Shown here: in pieces, positions 18,126-27,164 of the stretch | Layout: the number at the start of each line of letters is the position of its first letter | How positions within the stretch are numbered: position 1 is the first letter of the stretch | Source: Adlercreutzia rubneri | GTDB taxonomy: Bacteria > Actinomycetota > Coriobacteriia > Coriobacteriales > Eggerthellaceae | NCBI RefSeq assembly: GCF_009755265.1 | Contig: NZ_WPOO01000006.1 | Location: 1 to 64,000 of the forward strand | Reading direction: 5' to 3' | DNA length: 64,000 nt | Notes under the pieces: model-generated | Database searches by the model: none | The model's input: only the letters and a program-made list of their open reading frames with translations | What the model was told of the DNA's origin: nothing | Translations under genes and position numbers: made by a program

Positions 18126-19955
18126 GTGGCATCATTGGAGAAAGCAGAGGCGCGCTCGGGCAACGCCATCGCGCAGCTGCTGAAATTCGCGGGACCGCGG
18201 CGCTGCTTGGCTTATGTGGGCTCGGCGCTCGCGGCACTCAACGGCGTGCTCACCATCGTGCCGCTCGTGCTCGTGTGGTTCGTGCTGCGCGACTTCGTGG
18301 CCGTGGCGCCCCGCTACGAGCTGGCGGCCGACGCCACGCTGTGGGCGTGGCTCGCCTTCGCCGTGGCCGTCGTCGGCGCGCTGTGCTACTTCGCCGGCCT
18401 CATGCTCACTCACACGGCCGCCTTCCGCGTGGCCGCCAACATGCGCAAGGCGTGCCTGGCCCATGTGGCGAAGGTGCCGCTGGGGTATTTCGACGCGAAC
18501 GCCTCGGGGCGCCTGCGCCGCATCATCGACGGCTGCGCCGGCCAGACCGAGGACGTCATCGCCCACAAGATGCCCGACTTCATCGCCTCGTGCACGGCAC
18601 CTGTGGCGTTCCTCGTGGCCATGTTCCTGTTCGATTGGGTTATGGGGCTTGTCTGCCTCATTCCCGTGGCGGTGTCGCTGTTCGCCATGTGGTGGATGAT
18701 GGGGCGCGATGTGCCCGAGGGTGGCCGCTTCTTCATGCAGCGCTACCAGGAGGCCTTGAACCGCATGTCCACGGCAGCCACCGAGTATGTGCGCGGCATT
18801 CCCGTGGTGAAGGTGTTCCAGCAGACGGTGCACTCGTTCAAGGCCTTCCACGCGGCCATTATCGACTACCGCGATATGGCCACCCAGTATGTGAACTTCT
18901 GCCGCCTGCCCCAGGTGGTGCAGCTCGTGGCCATCAACGGCACCTTCGCGGTGCTCGTGCCGGCGGCTATCCTGCTGGCCGCAAGCGCCGGCGATTTCGC
19001 GCGGTTCCTCACCGACTTCCTCTTCTACGTCGTGTTCTCGGCCTTCACCACCACGGTGATGAGCAAGATCATGTACGCATCCGAGGCCCTCATGATGGCC
19101 GAGGACTCCGTGCGCCGGGTGAACGAGATTCTGGCGGTGGAGCCCATGGAGGAGGTGCGTTCGGAAGCGGCGGAGCACGTATCCGATGCGTCTGTGGCCC
19201 TGCGCGGCGTGACGTTCTCCTATCCGGGCGCCGCGGTGCCGGCTGTGCGCGACGTGACGTTGGAGGTGCCCGCCGGGGCCACGGTGGCGCTCGTGGGGCC
19301 CTCTGGCGGCGGGAAGAGCACACTCGCGAGCCTCATCCCGCGCTTCTGGGACCCGCAGGAGGGCACGGTCGCGGTGGGAGGCGCCGATGTGCGCGCCGTG
19401 CCGACCGCCGAGCTGATGGACACCGTGGCCTTCGTGTTCCAGAACGACCGCCTGTTCAAGGGCACGCTTGCCGACAACATTCGCATGGGGCGCCCCGATG
19501 CGAGCGACGAGGAGGTGCGCGCGGCTGCCGAGGCCGCCCAGTGCGCCGACATCATCGCCAAGTTCCCCGAGGGGCTCTCCACGGTGGTGGGGTCGGCCGG
19601 GGTGTACCTGTCGGGCGGCGAGTGCCAGCGCATCGCGTTGGCCCGGGCCATTCTGAAGGACGCGCCCGTGGTGGTGCTCGACGAGGCCACGGCCTTCGCC
19701 GATCCGGAGAACGAGGCGCTCATCCAGCAGGCGCTGGGACGTCTGGCCGCGGGCAAGACGGTGCTCATGATCGCGCACCGGCTCTCCACGGTGGTGGACG
19801 CCGATCTTATCGCCGTGGTGGATGGCGGCGTCATCGTGGAGCGCGGCACCCACGACGAGCTCTTAGCGGCTGGCGGCCTGTACGCGCGGCTGTGGGCCAA
19901 CTATCAGCAGGCAACTCAGTGGAAGATCGAAGGAGGTGGCGCCCATGCTGCGTGA
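18126..19955 (+). CDS. ABC half-transporter (membrane plus ATPase), first of pair
   Basis: 609 aa. Residues ~20-310 are a six-helix exporter-type membrane domain. Residues ~350-600 are the ATPase: Walker A GPSGGGKST, signature LSGGECQRIALARA, Walker B VVVLDEATAFADPEN and switch IAHRLSTV. It starts at GTG 18126 with AAGGGGG upstream. It overlaps the partner gene, so the two make a heterodimer. Pairs like this (YbtP/YbtQ, IrtA/IrtB) have an exporter fold but import siderophores. With an AraC regulator and an MptD-type ECF system, uptake of a metal chelate or haem is my best inference. Confidence 0.88.
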   Translation: MASLEKAEARSGNAIAQLLKFAGPRRCLAYVGSALAALNGVLTIVPLVLVWFVLRDFVAVAPRYELAADATLWAWLAFAVAVVGALCYFAGLMLTHTAAFRVAANMRKACLAHVAKVPLGYFDANASGRLRRIIDGCAGQTEDVIAHKMPDFIASCTAPVAFLVAMFLFDWVMGLVCLIPVAVSLFAMWWMMGRDVPEGGRFFMQRYQEALNRMSTAATEYVRGIPVVKVFQQTVHSFKAFHAAIIDYRDMATQYVNFCRLPQVVQLVAINGTFAVLVPAAILLAASAGDFARFLTDFLFYVVFSAFTTTVMSKIMYASEALMMAEDSVRRVNEILAVEPMEEVRSEAAEHVSDASVALRGVTFSYPGAAVPAVRDVTLEVPAGATVALVGPSGGGKSTLASLIPRFWDPQEGTVAVGGADVRAVPTAELMDTVAFVFQNDRLFKGTLADNIRMGRPDASDEEVRAAAEAAQCADIIAKFPEGLSTVVGSAGVYLSGGECQRIALARAILKDAPVVVLDEATAFADPENEALIQQALGRLAAGKTVLMIAHRLSTVVDADLIAVVDGGVIVERGTHDELLAAGGLYARLWANYQQATQWKIEGGGAHAA

Positions 19956-21678
19956 TGCGCTGGCCCTCACCGAGCAAGGTGCGAAGTCGCTGCGCCGGGG
20001 TGCGGCCGTGTGCGCCCTGGCGAATGTGGTGCTCATGTTGCCCGTGGGCGTGTTCTATCTGGTGACGGGGGAATTCCTCGCCCATTTGGAGGACCCGGCG
20101 ACGCCCCTGCCGCTGCTGGCACCCTATTTGGTGCTCATCGTCGCGGTGCTCGCCGTGGTGTTCGCCACTCAGTATTGGCAGTACCACGCCACCTACAGCG
20201 TCGTGTACCAGGAAAGCGCGCGCAAGCGCATCGGCTTGGCCGAGCGGCTGCGGGTTCTGCCCCTGTCCTTCTTCGGGAAGCGCGATCTGGCCGATCTGAC
20301 GAGCGTGGTCATGAAGGACACCGCCGACCAGGAGCGCCTGTTCAGCCACACGATGCCCCAGCTGTTCGGCACGGGCGCGTCCACGGCCATCGTGGCCGTG
20401 ATGCTGCTTGCCTTCGACTGGCGGCTCGCCTTGGCATCCCTGTGGCCGGTGCCGGTGGCCGTGATCGTGCTTCTGGCCACGACGCGCCTGCAGACGGCGG
20501 CCACGCGCAAAAAGAACGCGGCGGCCCTCGTGCTCGCCGACGGCATTCAGGAGTACCTGGAGTCGAATCGCGAGGTTCGCGCCCTGAACCGCACTGACGA
20601 CTTCCTTGCGCGCCTGAACGGGAACGTGGATGCCTTCGAGCGGGCGAAGCTCGCCTCGGAGCTGACCACGGGCACGGCCGTGAGCTCCACCCAGACGCTG
20701 CTGCGCTTGGGCACGGTCACGACTATCCTCGCCGGCACGGCGCTCGTGGCCGCGGGCCAGTGCGACCTGCTCGTGTTCTTCTGCTTCATGCTCGTGGTCA
20801 CGCGGCTCTACGATCCCATCAACCTCATCCTGCAGTCCACGGCCGAGCTCATTGACATGCGGGAGTCGCTTGCCCGCATGCGGGCCATCGAGCAGGAGCC
20901 GGCCCAGGTGGGCTCTGTGGACTTCGCGCCCCAGGGTCACGACATCGTCTTCGACGGGGTGTCGTTTTCCTACGAGAACGGCGAGCCGGTGCTCACCGAC
21001 GTGAGCTTCACGGCCCGCGAGGGCGAGGTGACCGCGCTCGTGGGGCCCTCGGGATCGGGCAAGTCCACGGCCGCGAAGCTGGCAGCCCGCTTCTGGAACG
21101 TGAATGCGGGGCACATCACTGTGGGCGGCGTGGACGTGGCCGGCGTGGACCCGGAGACGCTTTTGACCGACTACACCGAGGTGTTCCAGGATGTGGTGCT
21201 GTTCAACGGCACCGTGATGGAGAACATCCGGCTGGGCAGGCGCGCAGCCACCGACGAGGAGGTGCTCGCCGCGGCCCGCGCTGCCAACTGCGACGAGTTC
21301 GTGCGCAAGATGGCCCAGGGCTACGACACTCCCATCGGCGAGAACGGAGCGCTTCTCTCGGGCGGGGAGCGCCAGCGCATCTCCATCGCCCGCGCTATCT
21401 TGAAGGACGCGCCCATCGTCCTGCTCGACGAGGCCACCGCCTCCCTCGACGTGGAGAGCGAGTCGCTCGTGCAGGAGGCGCTTTCCCGTCTTCTCGTGGG
21501 CAAGACGGTGCTCGTCATCGCCCACCGCATGCGCACCGTGCTCGGCGCCGACCACATCGTGGTGCTCGCCGATGGCCGCGTGGCCGAGGAGGGAGCGCCT
21601 GCCGAGCTCCTGGCGGCCAGCGGCCTGTTCGCCCGCATGGTGAGCCTCCAGGGCGCCGCCGCCGACTGGAAGCTGTAG
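19945..21678 (+). CDS. ABC half-transporter (membrane plus ATPase), second of pair
   Basis: 577 aa from ATG 19945, preceded by GGAGGTGG; it overlaps the previous gene by 11 bp. The exporter-type membrane domain occupies residues ~15-300. The ATPase domain has Walker A GPSGSGKST, Q-loop TEVFQDVVLFNGTV, signature LSGGERQRISIARA, Walker B IVLLDEATASLD and switch IAHRMRTV. Both active-site sets of the heterodimer look intact. It is the last gene of the AraC-controlled ECF/ABC operon. Confidence 0.9.
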   Translation: MLRDALALTEQGAKSLRRGAAVCALANVVLMLPVGVFYLVTGEFLAHLEDPATPLPLLAPYLVLIVAVLAVVFATQYWQYHATYSVVYQESARKRIGLAERLRVLPLSFFGKRDLADLTSVVMKDTADQERLFSHTMPQLFGTGASTAIVAVMLLAFDWRLALASLWPVPVAVIVLLATTRLQTAATRKKNAAALVLADGIQEYLESNREVRALNRTDDFLARLNGNVDAFERAKLASELTTGTAVSSTQTLLRLGTVTTILAGTALVAAGQCDLLVFFCFMLVVTRLYDPINLILQSTAELIDMRESLARMRAIEQEPAQVGSVDFAPQGHDIVFDGVSFSYENGEPVLTDVSFTAREGEVTALVGPSGSGKSTAAKLAARFWNVNAGHITVGGVDVAGVDPETLLTDYTEVFQDVVLFNGTVMENIRLGRRAATDEEVLAAARAANCDEFVRKMAQGYDTPIGENGALLSGGERQRISIARAILKDAPIVLLDEATASLDVESESLVQEALSRLLVGKTVLVIAHRMRTVLGADHIVVLADGRVAEEGAPAELLAASGLFARMVSLQGAAADWKL

Positions 21679-21716
21679 CCCTTTTTGTCGCGATTCGCCT
21701 CGCCCATCAAACTCTG

Positions 21717-21740
21717 TAAGGGGCGGCTTCAGCCGCCCCG
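21717..21740. repeat. Palindromic unit (GTAGGGG family)
   Basis: Perfect 9-bp arms GGGGCGGCT (21720-21728) / AGCCGCCCC (21731-21739) preceded by GTAA. It belongs to the dispersed family also seen at 29766 and 40532. There is no T-run after it. Confidence 0.6.
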
Positions 21741-21840
21741 CCAGCCCCGTCTGGCCGCTTGTCTGCCTCAGTCTCTCGTACCGCCGCCGAAAATATGGAG
21801 CGGCATGCGGCGGCCTCTGGCAGAAGGGCCGTCCTCGGCC

Positions 21841-21846
21841 TATAAT
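21841..21846 (+). promoter_or_regulatory. Candidate -10 box for IMP dehydrogenase gene
   Basis: TATAAT 48 bp ahead of the ATG; -35 region weak. Confidence 0.45.
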
Positions 21847-21893
21847 GAGCCAATTACCGTCCAGGGCATCGAGCGGCAAAGGAGCGCACAACT

Positions 21894-23411
21894 ATGGCCT
21901 ACTACTTCGAGGAACCGTCCCGTACATTCAACGAGTACTTGCTGGTGCCGGGCCATACGCCCGCCGATTGCGTGCCTGCGGCGGTCAGCCTGAAGACGCC
22001 CTTGGTGAAGTACCGCAAGGGCGAGGAGGAGTGCCCGCTCTCGCTTTCCGTGCCGATGGTTTCCGCCATTATGGCCGCCGTGTCCGACGACAAGATGGCC
22101 GTGGCCCTGGCCACCGAGGGCGGCCTGTCGTTCATCTACGGCAACCAATCCATCGAAGACGAGGCTGCTATGGTGGCCCGCGTGAAGGACTACAAGGCCG
22201 GCTTCGTCACCTCCGACGCAAACCTTTCCCCCGACATGACGCTCGAGCAGGTAGTGGCTCTGAAGGAGCAGTACGGCCACTCCACGATGCCTGTCACCGA
22301 CGACGGAAGCGCCCACGGCAAGCTGCTCGGCATCGTGACCGAGCGCGACTACCGCCTCTCTCGCATGTCCATGGACGAGAAGGTGGCCGACTTCATGACG
22401 CCGCGCGAGAAGCTCGTGGTGGCTCCGGATGGCACCTCTCTGAAGGCCGCCAACGACATCATCTGGGATCACAAGTTGAACTCGCTGCCCATCGTGGATG
22501 CCGACGACCATCTGGTGGCGCTCGTATTCCGCAAGGACTACGACTCCCACAAGTCCAATCCCGACGAGCTTTTGGACGCCCACAAGCGCTACATGGTGGG
22601 CGCGGGCATCAACTCCCGCGACTACGCCGAGCGCGTGCCGGCGCTTGTCGAGGCCGGCGCCGACGTGCTGTGCATCGATAGCTCCGAGGGCTATTCCGAC
22701 TGGCAGAAGATGACCATCGAGTGGGTGCGCGAGCACTACGGCAACGATGTGAAGATCGGCGCGGGCAACGTGGTGGACGCCGAGGGCTTCCGCTTCCTCG
22801 CCGATGCGGGCGCCGACTTCGTGAAGATCGGCATCGGCGGCGGCTCCATCTGCATCACCCGCGAGACCAAGGGCATCGGCCGCGGCCAGGCCACCGCGAC
22901 CATCGAAGTGGCGAAGGCCCGCGACGAGTACTTCCGCGAGACCGGTGTCTACGTGCCCATCTGCTCCGACGGCGGCATCGTCTACGACCATCACATCTCG
23001 CTCGCGCTGGCCATGGGCGCCGACTTCGTCATGCTGGGCCGCTACTTCGCCCGCTTCGACGAGAGCCCCTCGGCCAAGGTCATGGTGAATGGCACTTACA
23101 TGAAGGAGTACTGGGGCGAAGGTTCCGCCCGCGCCCGCAACTGGGGCCGCTACGACTTGGGTGGCAAGAAGTCGCTGTCCTTCGAGGAGGGCGTCGATTC
23201 GTACGTGCCCTACGCCGGTAGCCTGAAGGACAACATGGCCATCACGCTGCTGAAGCTGAAGAGCACCATGTGCAACTGCGGCGCGCTCACCATCCCCGAG
23301 TTCCAGGACAAGGCGAAGCTCACGCTGGTGTCGGCCACCTCCATCGTGGAGGGCGGCGCCCATGACGTGCTGCTGAAGGACAAGGCTCCCTACGCGAGCA
23401 ACACCCGCTAG
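21894..23411 (+). CDS. guaB: Inosine-5'-monophosphate dehydrogenase
   Basis: 505-aa NAD-dependent enzyme that oxidises IMP to XMP, the committed step to GMP. The TIM-barrel catalytic part is split by a pair of CBS domains at about residues 100-220 (TLEQVVALKEQYGHSTMPVTD, LKAANDIIWDHKLNSLPIVD). The active-site loop GIGGGSICITRE carries the catalytic C320. The mobile flap region follows near residues 395-430 (KEYWGEGSARARNW). A terminator lies 49 bp beyond the stop, so it is probably a single-gene unit. Confidence 0.93.
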   Translation: MAYYFEEPSRTFNEYLLVPGHTPADCVPAAVSLKTPLVKYRKGEEECPLSLSVPMVSAIMAAVSDDKMAVALATEGGLSFIYGNQSIEDEAAMVARVKDYKAGFVTSDANLSPDMTLEQVVALKEQYGHSTMPVTDDGSAHGKLLGIVTERDYRLSRMSMDEKVADFMTPREKLVVAPDGTSLKAANDIIWDHKLNSLPIVDADDHLVALVFRKDYDSHKSNPDELLDAHKRYMVGAGINSRDYAERVPALVEAGADVLCIDSSEGYSDWQKMTIEWVREHYGNDVKIGAGNVVDAEGFRFLADAGADFVKIGIGGGSICITRETKGIGRGQATATIEVAKARDEYFRETGVYVPICSDGGIVYDHHISLALAMGADFVMLGRYFARFDESPSAKVMVNGTYMKEYWGEGSARARNWGRYDLGGKKSLSFEEGVDSYVPYAGSLKDNMAITLLKLKSTMCNCGALTIPEFQDKAKLTLVSATSIVEGGAHDVLLKDKAPYASNTR

Positions 23412-23459
23412 GACTCGCTTGGCGGCGCGCAGGCGCATCGCCAAACTCTGGGATTGCCG

Positions 23460-23495
23460 AAAGGCGCTTCGCGACAATGCGGAGCGCCTTTTTAT
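23460..23495. terminator. Intrinsic terminator after guaB
   Basis: Stem AAGGCGCT (23461-23468) / AGCGCCTT (23483-23490) followed by TTTAT, between converging guaB and a LysR gene. Confidence 0.8.
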
Positions 23496-23510
23496 GGGGT
23501 GGGATGAAGA

Positions 23511-24392
23511 CTATGCTTTGAGCGCTTCGAAAAGATCTTCCATATCCTGCTCGTAGATGCTGTCGCGCAGGTAAATGAAGCTGATGTCGTGGAAGATGCC
23601 CGCATCGGAGAGGGGGATAACGCGCAGCGTGCCCTCTTGCACCTCCCGCTGCACGGCGGCCTCGTAAACGAAGGAAATCCCAAGATCGGCCTGGACGAAT
23701 ATCTTGATGATATCGAGGCTTTCCACGACGAAATGATCGGCGAAGGAGGCAGGCGAGAGATTGCGCTGAGCGAGCGCGTGGACAAGCACGTTGCGGCTGC
23801 CGCTGCCCTCCTCGCGCAGAATGAGTCGTTCGCCCAAGAGGTCTTCCAGGGTGCGTGGCGTACGCGGGAAGCGATGCTCGGCCGCGCAAATGGGCACCAA
23901 ACGCTCGGACGAGAAGGGGCGTGAGGCATAGCGGGCCTTGTCGAAGAGCCCTTCCACGAAGGCGCAATCGATGGTTCCCGCGTCGAGGAGCTCCATCAGG
24001 TGCTGGGTTCCGCCCGAGCGCACGGTGACCTGAATGTCGGGTCGGGCGCCCAGACAGCGGGCGAGGGGCCGGGCCACCACGTACTCGCCGGCGGTCAGCG
24101 TCATGCCGATGCGCAGCTTGACTGTGGCGCCATGGGCCACCTCCTCGATGCGCTCGTGCAATAGCACGTCGTCGTGGGCCATGGTCGCTAGCCCGTCGCG
24201 CAGGACACGTCCCGCCGGCGTCAGCTCCAGCTTTTTGCGATGGTAGGTGAACAGCTTCGCGCCGTACTCGCGCTCCAGGTACGTGATGTGCTGGGAGACG
24301 GCCGGCTGGGTGAGCGCCAGCTCCTCGGCGGCTCGGGTGTAGTTCAGAGTGCGGCACACGGTGAGGAACGTCTTTACGCGATAGTCCTGCAT
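23511..24392 (-). CDS. LysR-type transcriptional regulator
   Basis: 293 aa. N-terminal winged HTH (FLTVCRTLNYTRAAEELALTQPAVSQHITYLE) and a C-terminal effector domain (KLRIGMTLTAGEYVVARPLARC, LREEGSGSRNVLVHAL, resembling the CysB/CbbR-like group). It is divergent from a TDT-family transporter, which it probably regulates. The 211-bp spacer is unusually AT-rich around 24440-24520. Confidence 0.9.
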   Translation of the reverse strand: MQDYRVKTFLTVCRTLNYTRAAEELALTQPAVSQHITYLEREYGAKLFTYHRKKLELTPAGRVLRDGLATMAHDDVLLHERIEEVAHGATVKLRIGMTLTAGEYVVARPLARCLGARPDIQVTVRSGGTQHLMELLDAGTIDCAFVEGLFDKARYASRPFSSERLVPICAAEHRFPRTPRTLEDLLGERLILREEGSGSRNVLVHALAQRNLSPASFADHFVVESLDIIKIFVQADLGISFVYEAAVQREVQEGTLRVIPLSDAGIFHDISFIYLRDSIYEQDMEDLFEALKA

Positions 24393-24603
24393 TGCGTCTC
24401 CTTCGATGGGTGCGGTGGTTCCTTAGGGACTCGGGTAGCATATCAATAAACTTCTCTAATGGCTACATAATGATATATAAGTTTTCTTTTGGTAAGAAAC
24501 CGCGCATAATAAAGCCATTCTACTCCTGCGGGTCGTTGCGTTATCTCCGGCGATTCGTGGTCGAGACATTTCCGGCTCCAAAGGCCCCGACGAAAGGTGC
24601 TCT

Positions 24604-25593
24604 ATGCGCGACATTATCAAGAAAGTACCCATCCCCACAGCGGGCGTGGCCTTGGGCCTGGCCGCTTTGGGCAACTTGCTTCAACCCTATGCCGAGATCG
24701 CCCACATTGCTTGCGGGGCGTTGTCTCTCTTCTTGGTGGCTATGCTCGTCGCCAAGCTGATCATGTTCCCCTCCATGCTTCGCGAGGACATGAAGAACTC
24801 CGTTTTCGCAAGTGTTTCTGCCACGTTCTTCATGACGCTGATGCAGCTGGCCGGATACTTGGCTCCCGTGGCTATCGTGCCGGCTTTCGGGCTGTGGTGC
24901 TCGGCGGTGGCGGGGCATTTCGTGCTGATGACGTGGTTTACCCTGTACTATATCCGCCGCTTCAAGCTCACCGAGGTCTTTCCTACGTACTTCATTTGCT
25001 ACGTGGGCATCATCGTGGCGGCTGTAACGTCTCCCGTCTTCGGCGCCGAGGCCTTCGGCCAGGGCATTTTCTGGTTCGGCTTTGCCTGCTACCTCGTGCT
25101 GCTCGCCGTGGTGACGATGCGCTACATCAAGCATGAGATCCCCGAAGGCGCTCGCCCGCTGTTCTGCATCTATGCTGCTCCTATGGGTCTGTCGCTGGTT
25201 GGATATCTGTCGGTTATGCCTGATCCGAACCTGGTGTTCGTGGCCGTGCTCATGGGCCTCGGCCAGCTGATGCTCATCGGCGTCGTCACCCGGGTGCCGA
25301 AGTTCCTCGCCCTGCAGTTCTATCCGAGCTACGCAGCCATGACCTTCCCCTTCGTCATCTCCGCGATGGCGCTCGGCAAGGGCGTGCAGGCTCTCTACGC
25401 TGCCGGCTACTCCATTCCGGCGCTCCCGGTGGTCGAGGCCCTCATCGCCGTGGAGACGCTGTTCGCCGCCGTGATGGTCGCCTACGTCTTCGTGCACTTC
25501 ATGAAGTTCTTCTTCGGTACGCCGAAGGCGGCCAAGGCCCCGAAGACGCGTCCCGAGGTTCCTGCGGCTCTCACTGTCGAGGTCACCGAATAA
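24604..25593 (+). CDS. TDT-family (TehA/Mae1-like) membrane transporter
   Basis: 329 aa with about ten membrane segments. The N-terminal VPIPTAGVALGLAALGNL block and the overall ten-helix pattern match the tellurite-resistance/dicarboxylate transporter family, which includes TehA anion channels and malate or sulfite exporters. The cargo cannot be told from sequence. Divergent LysR neighbour suggests inducible expression. A terminator follows. Confidence 0.82.
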   Translation: MRDIIKKVPIPTAGVALGLAALGNLLQPYAEIAHIACGALSLFLVAMLVAKLIMFPSMLREDMKNSVFASVSATFFMTLMQLAGYLAPVAIVPAFGLWCSAVAGHFVLMTWFTLYYIRRFKLTEVFPTYFICYVGIIVAAVTSPVFGAEAFGQGIFWFGFACYLVLLAVVTMRYIKHEIPEGARPLFCIYAAPMGLSLVGYLSVMPDPNLVFVAVLMGLGQLMLIGVVTRVPKFLALQFYPSYAAMTFPFVISAMALGKGVQALYAAGYSIPALPVVEALIAVETLFAAVMVAYVFVHFMKFFFGTPKAAKAPKTRPEVPAALTVEVTE

Positions 25594-25661
25594 CGCTTGA
25601 ACACCTATCGCCTCGCCGGCCCGACGTTCTGCTCTGGCCAACGACGGCCCCTCCTCTCCTC

Positions 25662-25699
25662 AGCGCCCCGGTTCCTCCACTGGGGCGCTCTCCTTTTTG
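25662..25699 (+). terminator. Intrinsic terminator after TDT transporter
   Basis: Stem AGCGCCCC (25662-25669) / GGGGCGCT (25682-25689) then CTCCTTTTT. Confidence 0.75.
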
Positions 25700-25716
25700 G
25701 GAGGGGGTTTCGTTTG

Positions 25717-25823
25717 TGGCGGGATTTCCCGATTTTCATCGGCAGCGCCTTCGGCATCGCCGCGATTTCCCGATTGCCACGCTAATGCATACCTCACGAG
25801 GTGGAAATCGGGAAATCCCGCCA
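25717..25823. repeat. 107-bp inverted-repeat element
   Basis: Left arm TGGCGGGATTTCCCGATTTT (25717-25736) pairs with the right arm at 25804-25823 at 19 of 20 positions. A third, shorter copy of the core, GCGATTTCCCGATT, lies between them (25762-25775), so each arm is itself partly palindromic (GGGATTTCCC). It sits between two converging genes. Confidence 0.7.
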
Positions 25824-25901
25824 TATTGTGCTCCATGGGGGATGAGCTTTCAGCTTGCGGTACGCCTCGGAGCTTGCGACGCGTCTCGGGGCTTGCGGCC
25901 C

Positions 25902-26486
25902 TTATCTCTCGATGGCGCGGTTGATGAGGGCGCGCAGCTCGTCGATGCCGTCGCCCTTCTCCGACGACGTCACCACCATGGGCACGCCACCCGGCAGCTT
26001 GAGCGCCTTCTTGATGGCGGCGCGCTGCTTCATCTGCTGCTGCTTCGACAGCTTGTCCGCTTTGGTCAGCGCGATGGCGAAGGGCAGCTCGGCGTCCATG
26101 AGAAACTGAACCATGTTGCGGTCGAGCGCCGAGGGCTCGTGGCGGATGTCGATGAGCGACACCACGAGTGCGAAGTCGCGATCTTGATTGTAGTAGCCCT
26201 CGATGAGCTCGCTCCACCGGCCCTTTTCTGCTTTGGACACTTTCGCGTATCCGTAGCCGGGCAGATCCACGAGATCGTGGCCGTCCACATCGTAGAAGTT
26301 GATGGTGGCCGTCTTGCCCGGCGTGGACGACACCTTCGCCAGGCCCTTGCGGTACATGAGCTTGTTGAGTAGCGACGACTTGCCCACGTTCGAGCGCCCC
26401 GCGAAGGACACCTCGGGACCTGTGGATGCTGGCAGCTGCTCCGAGGTGCCGTAAGCGGCTTTAAACGATGCGTTGTGGAAGTTCAT
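25902..26486 (-). CDS. engB: Ribosome-biogenesis GTPase EngB (YsxC/YihA)
   Basis: 194-aa GTPase needed for large ribosomal subunit assembly. Motifs: G1 GRSNVGKSS, G2 STPGKTATIN, G3 DLPGYG, G4 TKADK, all as in EngB. ATG 26486 follows GAAGGAGC; the frame extends upstream without support. It is divergent from the small zinc-ribbon gene at 26570. Confidence 0.94.
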   Translation of the reverse strand: MNFHNASFKAAYGTSEQLPASTGPEVSFAGRSNVGKSSLLNKLMYRKGLAKVSSTPGKTATINFYDVDGHDLVDLPGYGYAKVSKAEKGRWSELIEGYYNQDRDFALVVSLIDIRHEPSALDRNMVQFLMDAELPFAIALTKADKLSKQQQMKQRAAIKKALKLPGGVPMVVTSSEKGDGIDELRALINRAIER

Positions 26487-26569
26487 GGGTGCTCCTTCGC
26501 GGAGGGGATCGCGGTATTTCGCTATCATGGTACTTGAATTGGACGGTCGAAGGGCGAAGGGGCGCGGAA

Positions 26570-26803
26570 ATGACGGCAAATCATAGGAAAGATGCGCTGG
26601 AAGTGGCGCACATCACGGGCGTGCAGGGCATCCGCGCCGCCATGGCGCGCTTGGCCGATGAGGAGGCCGACGTGCCGCTGCCTGGCGCAACGCCCGAGGA
26701 GGTGCCGCTGGGGCGCCGCATCTGTTCCGTGTGTGCTGCTGACAACGACGGTTCCCGAGAAACCTGCTGGAACTGCGGCGCCTCCCTGCGCCGTGTGCGC
26801 TAA
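26570..26803 (+). CDS. Small zinc-ribbon protein, function unknown
   Basis: 77-aa protein. The N-terminal half is helical and charged (MTANHRKDALEVAHITG..AAMARLADEEA). The C-terminal half has two CXXC pairs (CSVC..CWNC), a zinc-ribbon pattern, ending in Arg-rich residues. I do not recognise the family. GAAGGGG lies ahead of the ATG. The frame is open further upstream but overlaps the engB start. TIR element copy B follows it. Confidence 0.6.
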   Translation: MTANHRKDALEVAHITGVQGIRAAMARLADEEADVPLPGATPEEVPLGRRICSVCAADNDGSRETCWNCGASLRRVR

Positions 26804-26856
26804 CTTTTGACATAGCGGTGTGGTTCCAGAAGATCTGCAGGTTGCCGTCGGGCGGA

Positions 26857-26997
26857 TTTTCCGACTTGTTAGATGTCCGCTGCAATAGTCAGCGAGAGCG
26901 CCGGCGTGTTTTCGCCGCAAGTTATCGCGATTCGTTAGCGGTCGCCTTCGAAAGGATCGTAGCGCGCATCGGGCATGTCTAACAAGTCGAAAAAAAC
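26857..26997. repeat. TIR element, copy B (~141 bp)
   Basis: Left end TTTTCCGACTTGTTAGA (26857-26873) and right end TCTAACAAGTCGAAAAA (26979-26995) are inverted repeats. Pairing continues outward (TCGGGCG on the left, CGCCCGA on the right). The G/C in GACTTG..CAAGTC differs from copies A and C, yet still pairs, which is what a conserved stem would do. The interior has a GCCGGCG..CGCCG hairpin. It lies between the zinc-ribbon gene and leuS, both rightward. Confidence 0.65.
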
Positions 26998-27045
26998 GCC
27001 CGAAATCGGGTGATAGGTTTTCTGGCTCGTCCGTCTGTCCCGTGA

Positions 27046-27075
27046 GGGGCGCGGTCGGGCGCTGGCGCCCCTTTT
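27046..27075 (+). terminator. Hairpin terminator ahead of leuS
   Basis: Stem GGGGCGC (27046-27052) / GCGCCCC (27065-27071) followed by TTTT, just upstream of the leuS promoter. No T-box-like leader is evident. Confidence 0.55.
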
Positions 27076-27093
27076 CCAAGAGCGCATCATGGC

Positions 27094-27099
27094 TATAAT
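27094..27099 (+). promoter_or_regulatory. Candidate -10 box for leuS
   Basis: TATAAT 66 bp before the leuS ATG, directly after a hairpin terminator; -35 weak. Confidence 0.5.
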
Positions 27100-27164
27100 G
27101 GGGAAATCAACTCGCGGCCGCGGGGAATGCGCGCGGTCGAAAGCCACGTTTTCGAGGGAGTGCC

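Noticed and set aside
26804..27164. T-box leader ahead of leuS
   Set aside because: No T-box sequence or specifier-loop arrangement was found. The spacer is explained by TIR element copy B, a terminator hairpin and a -10 box.
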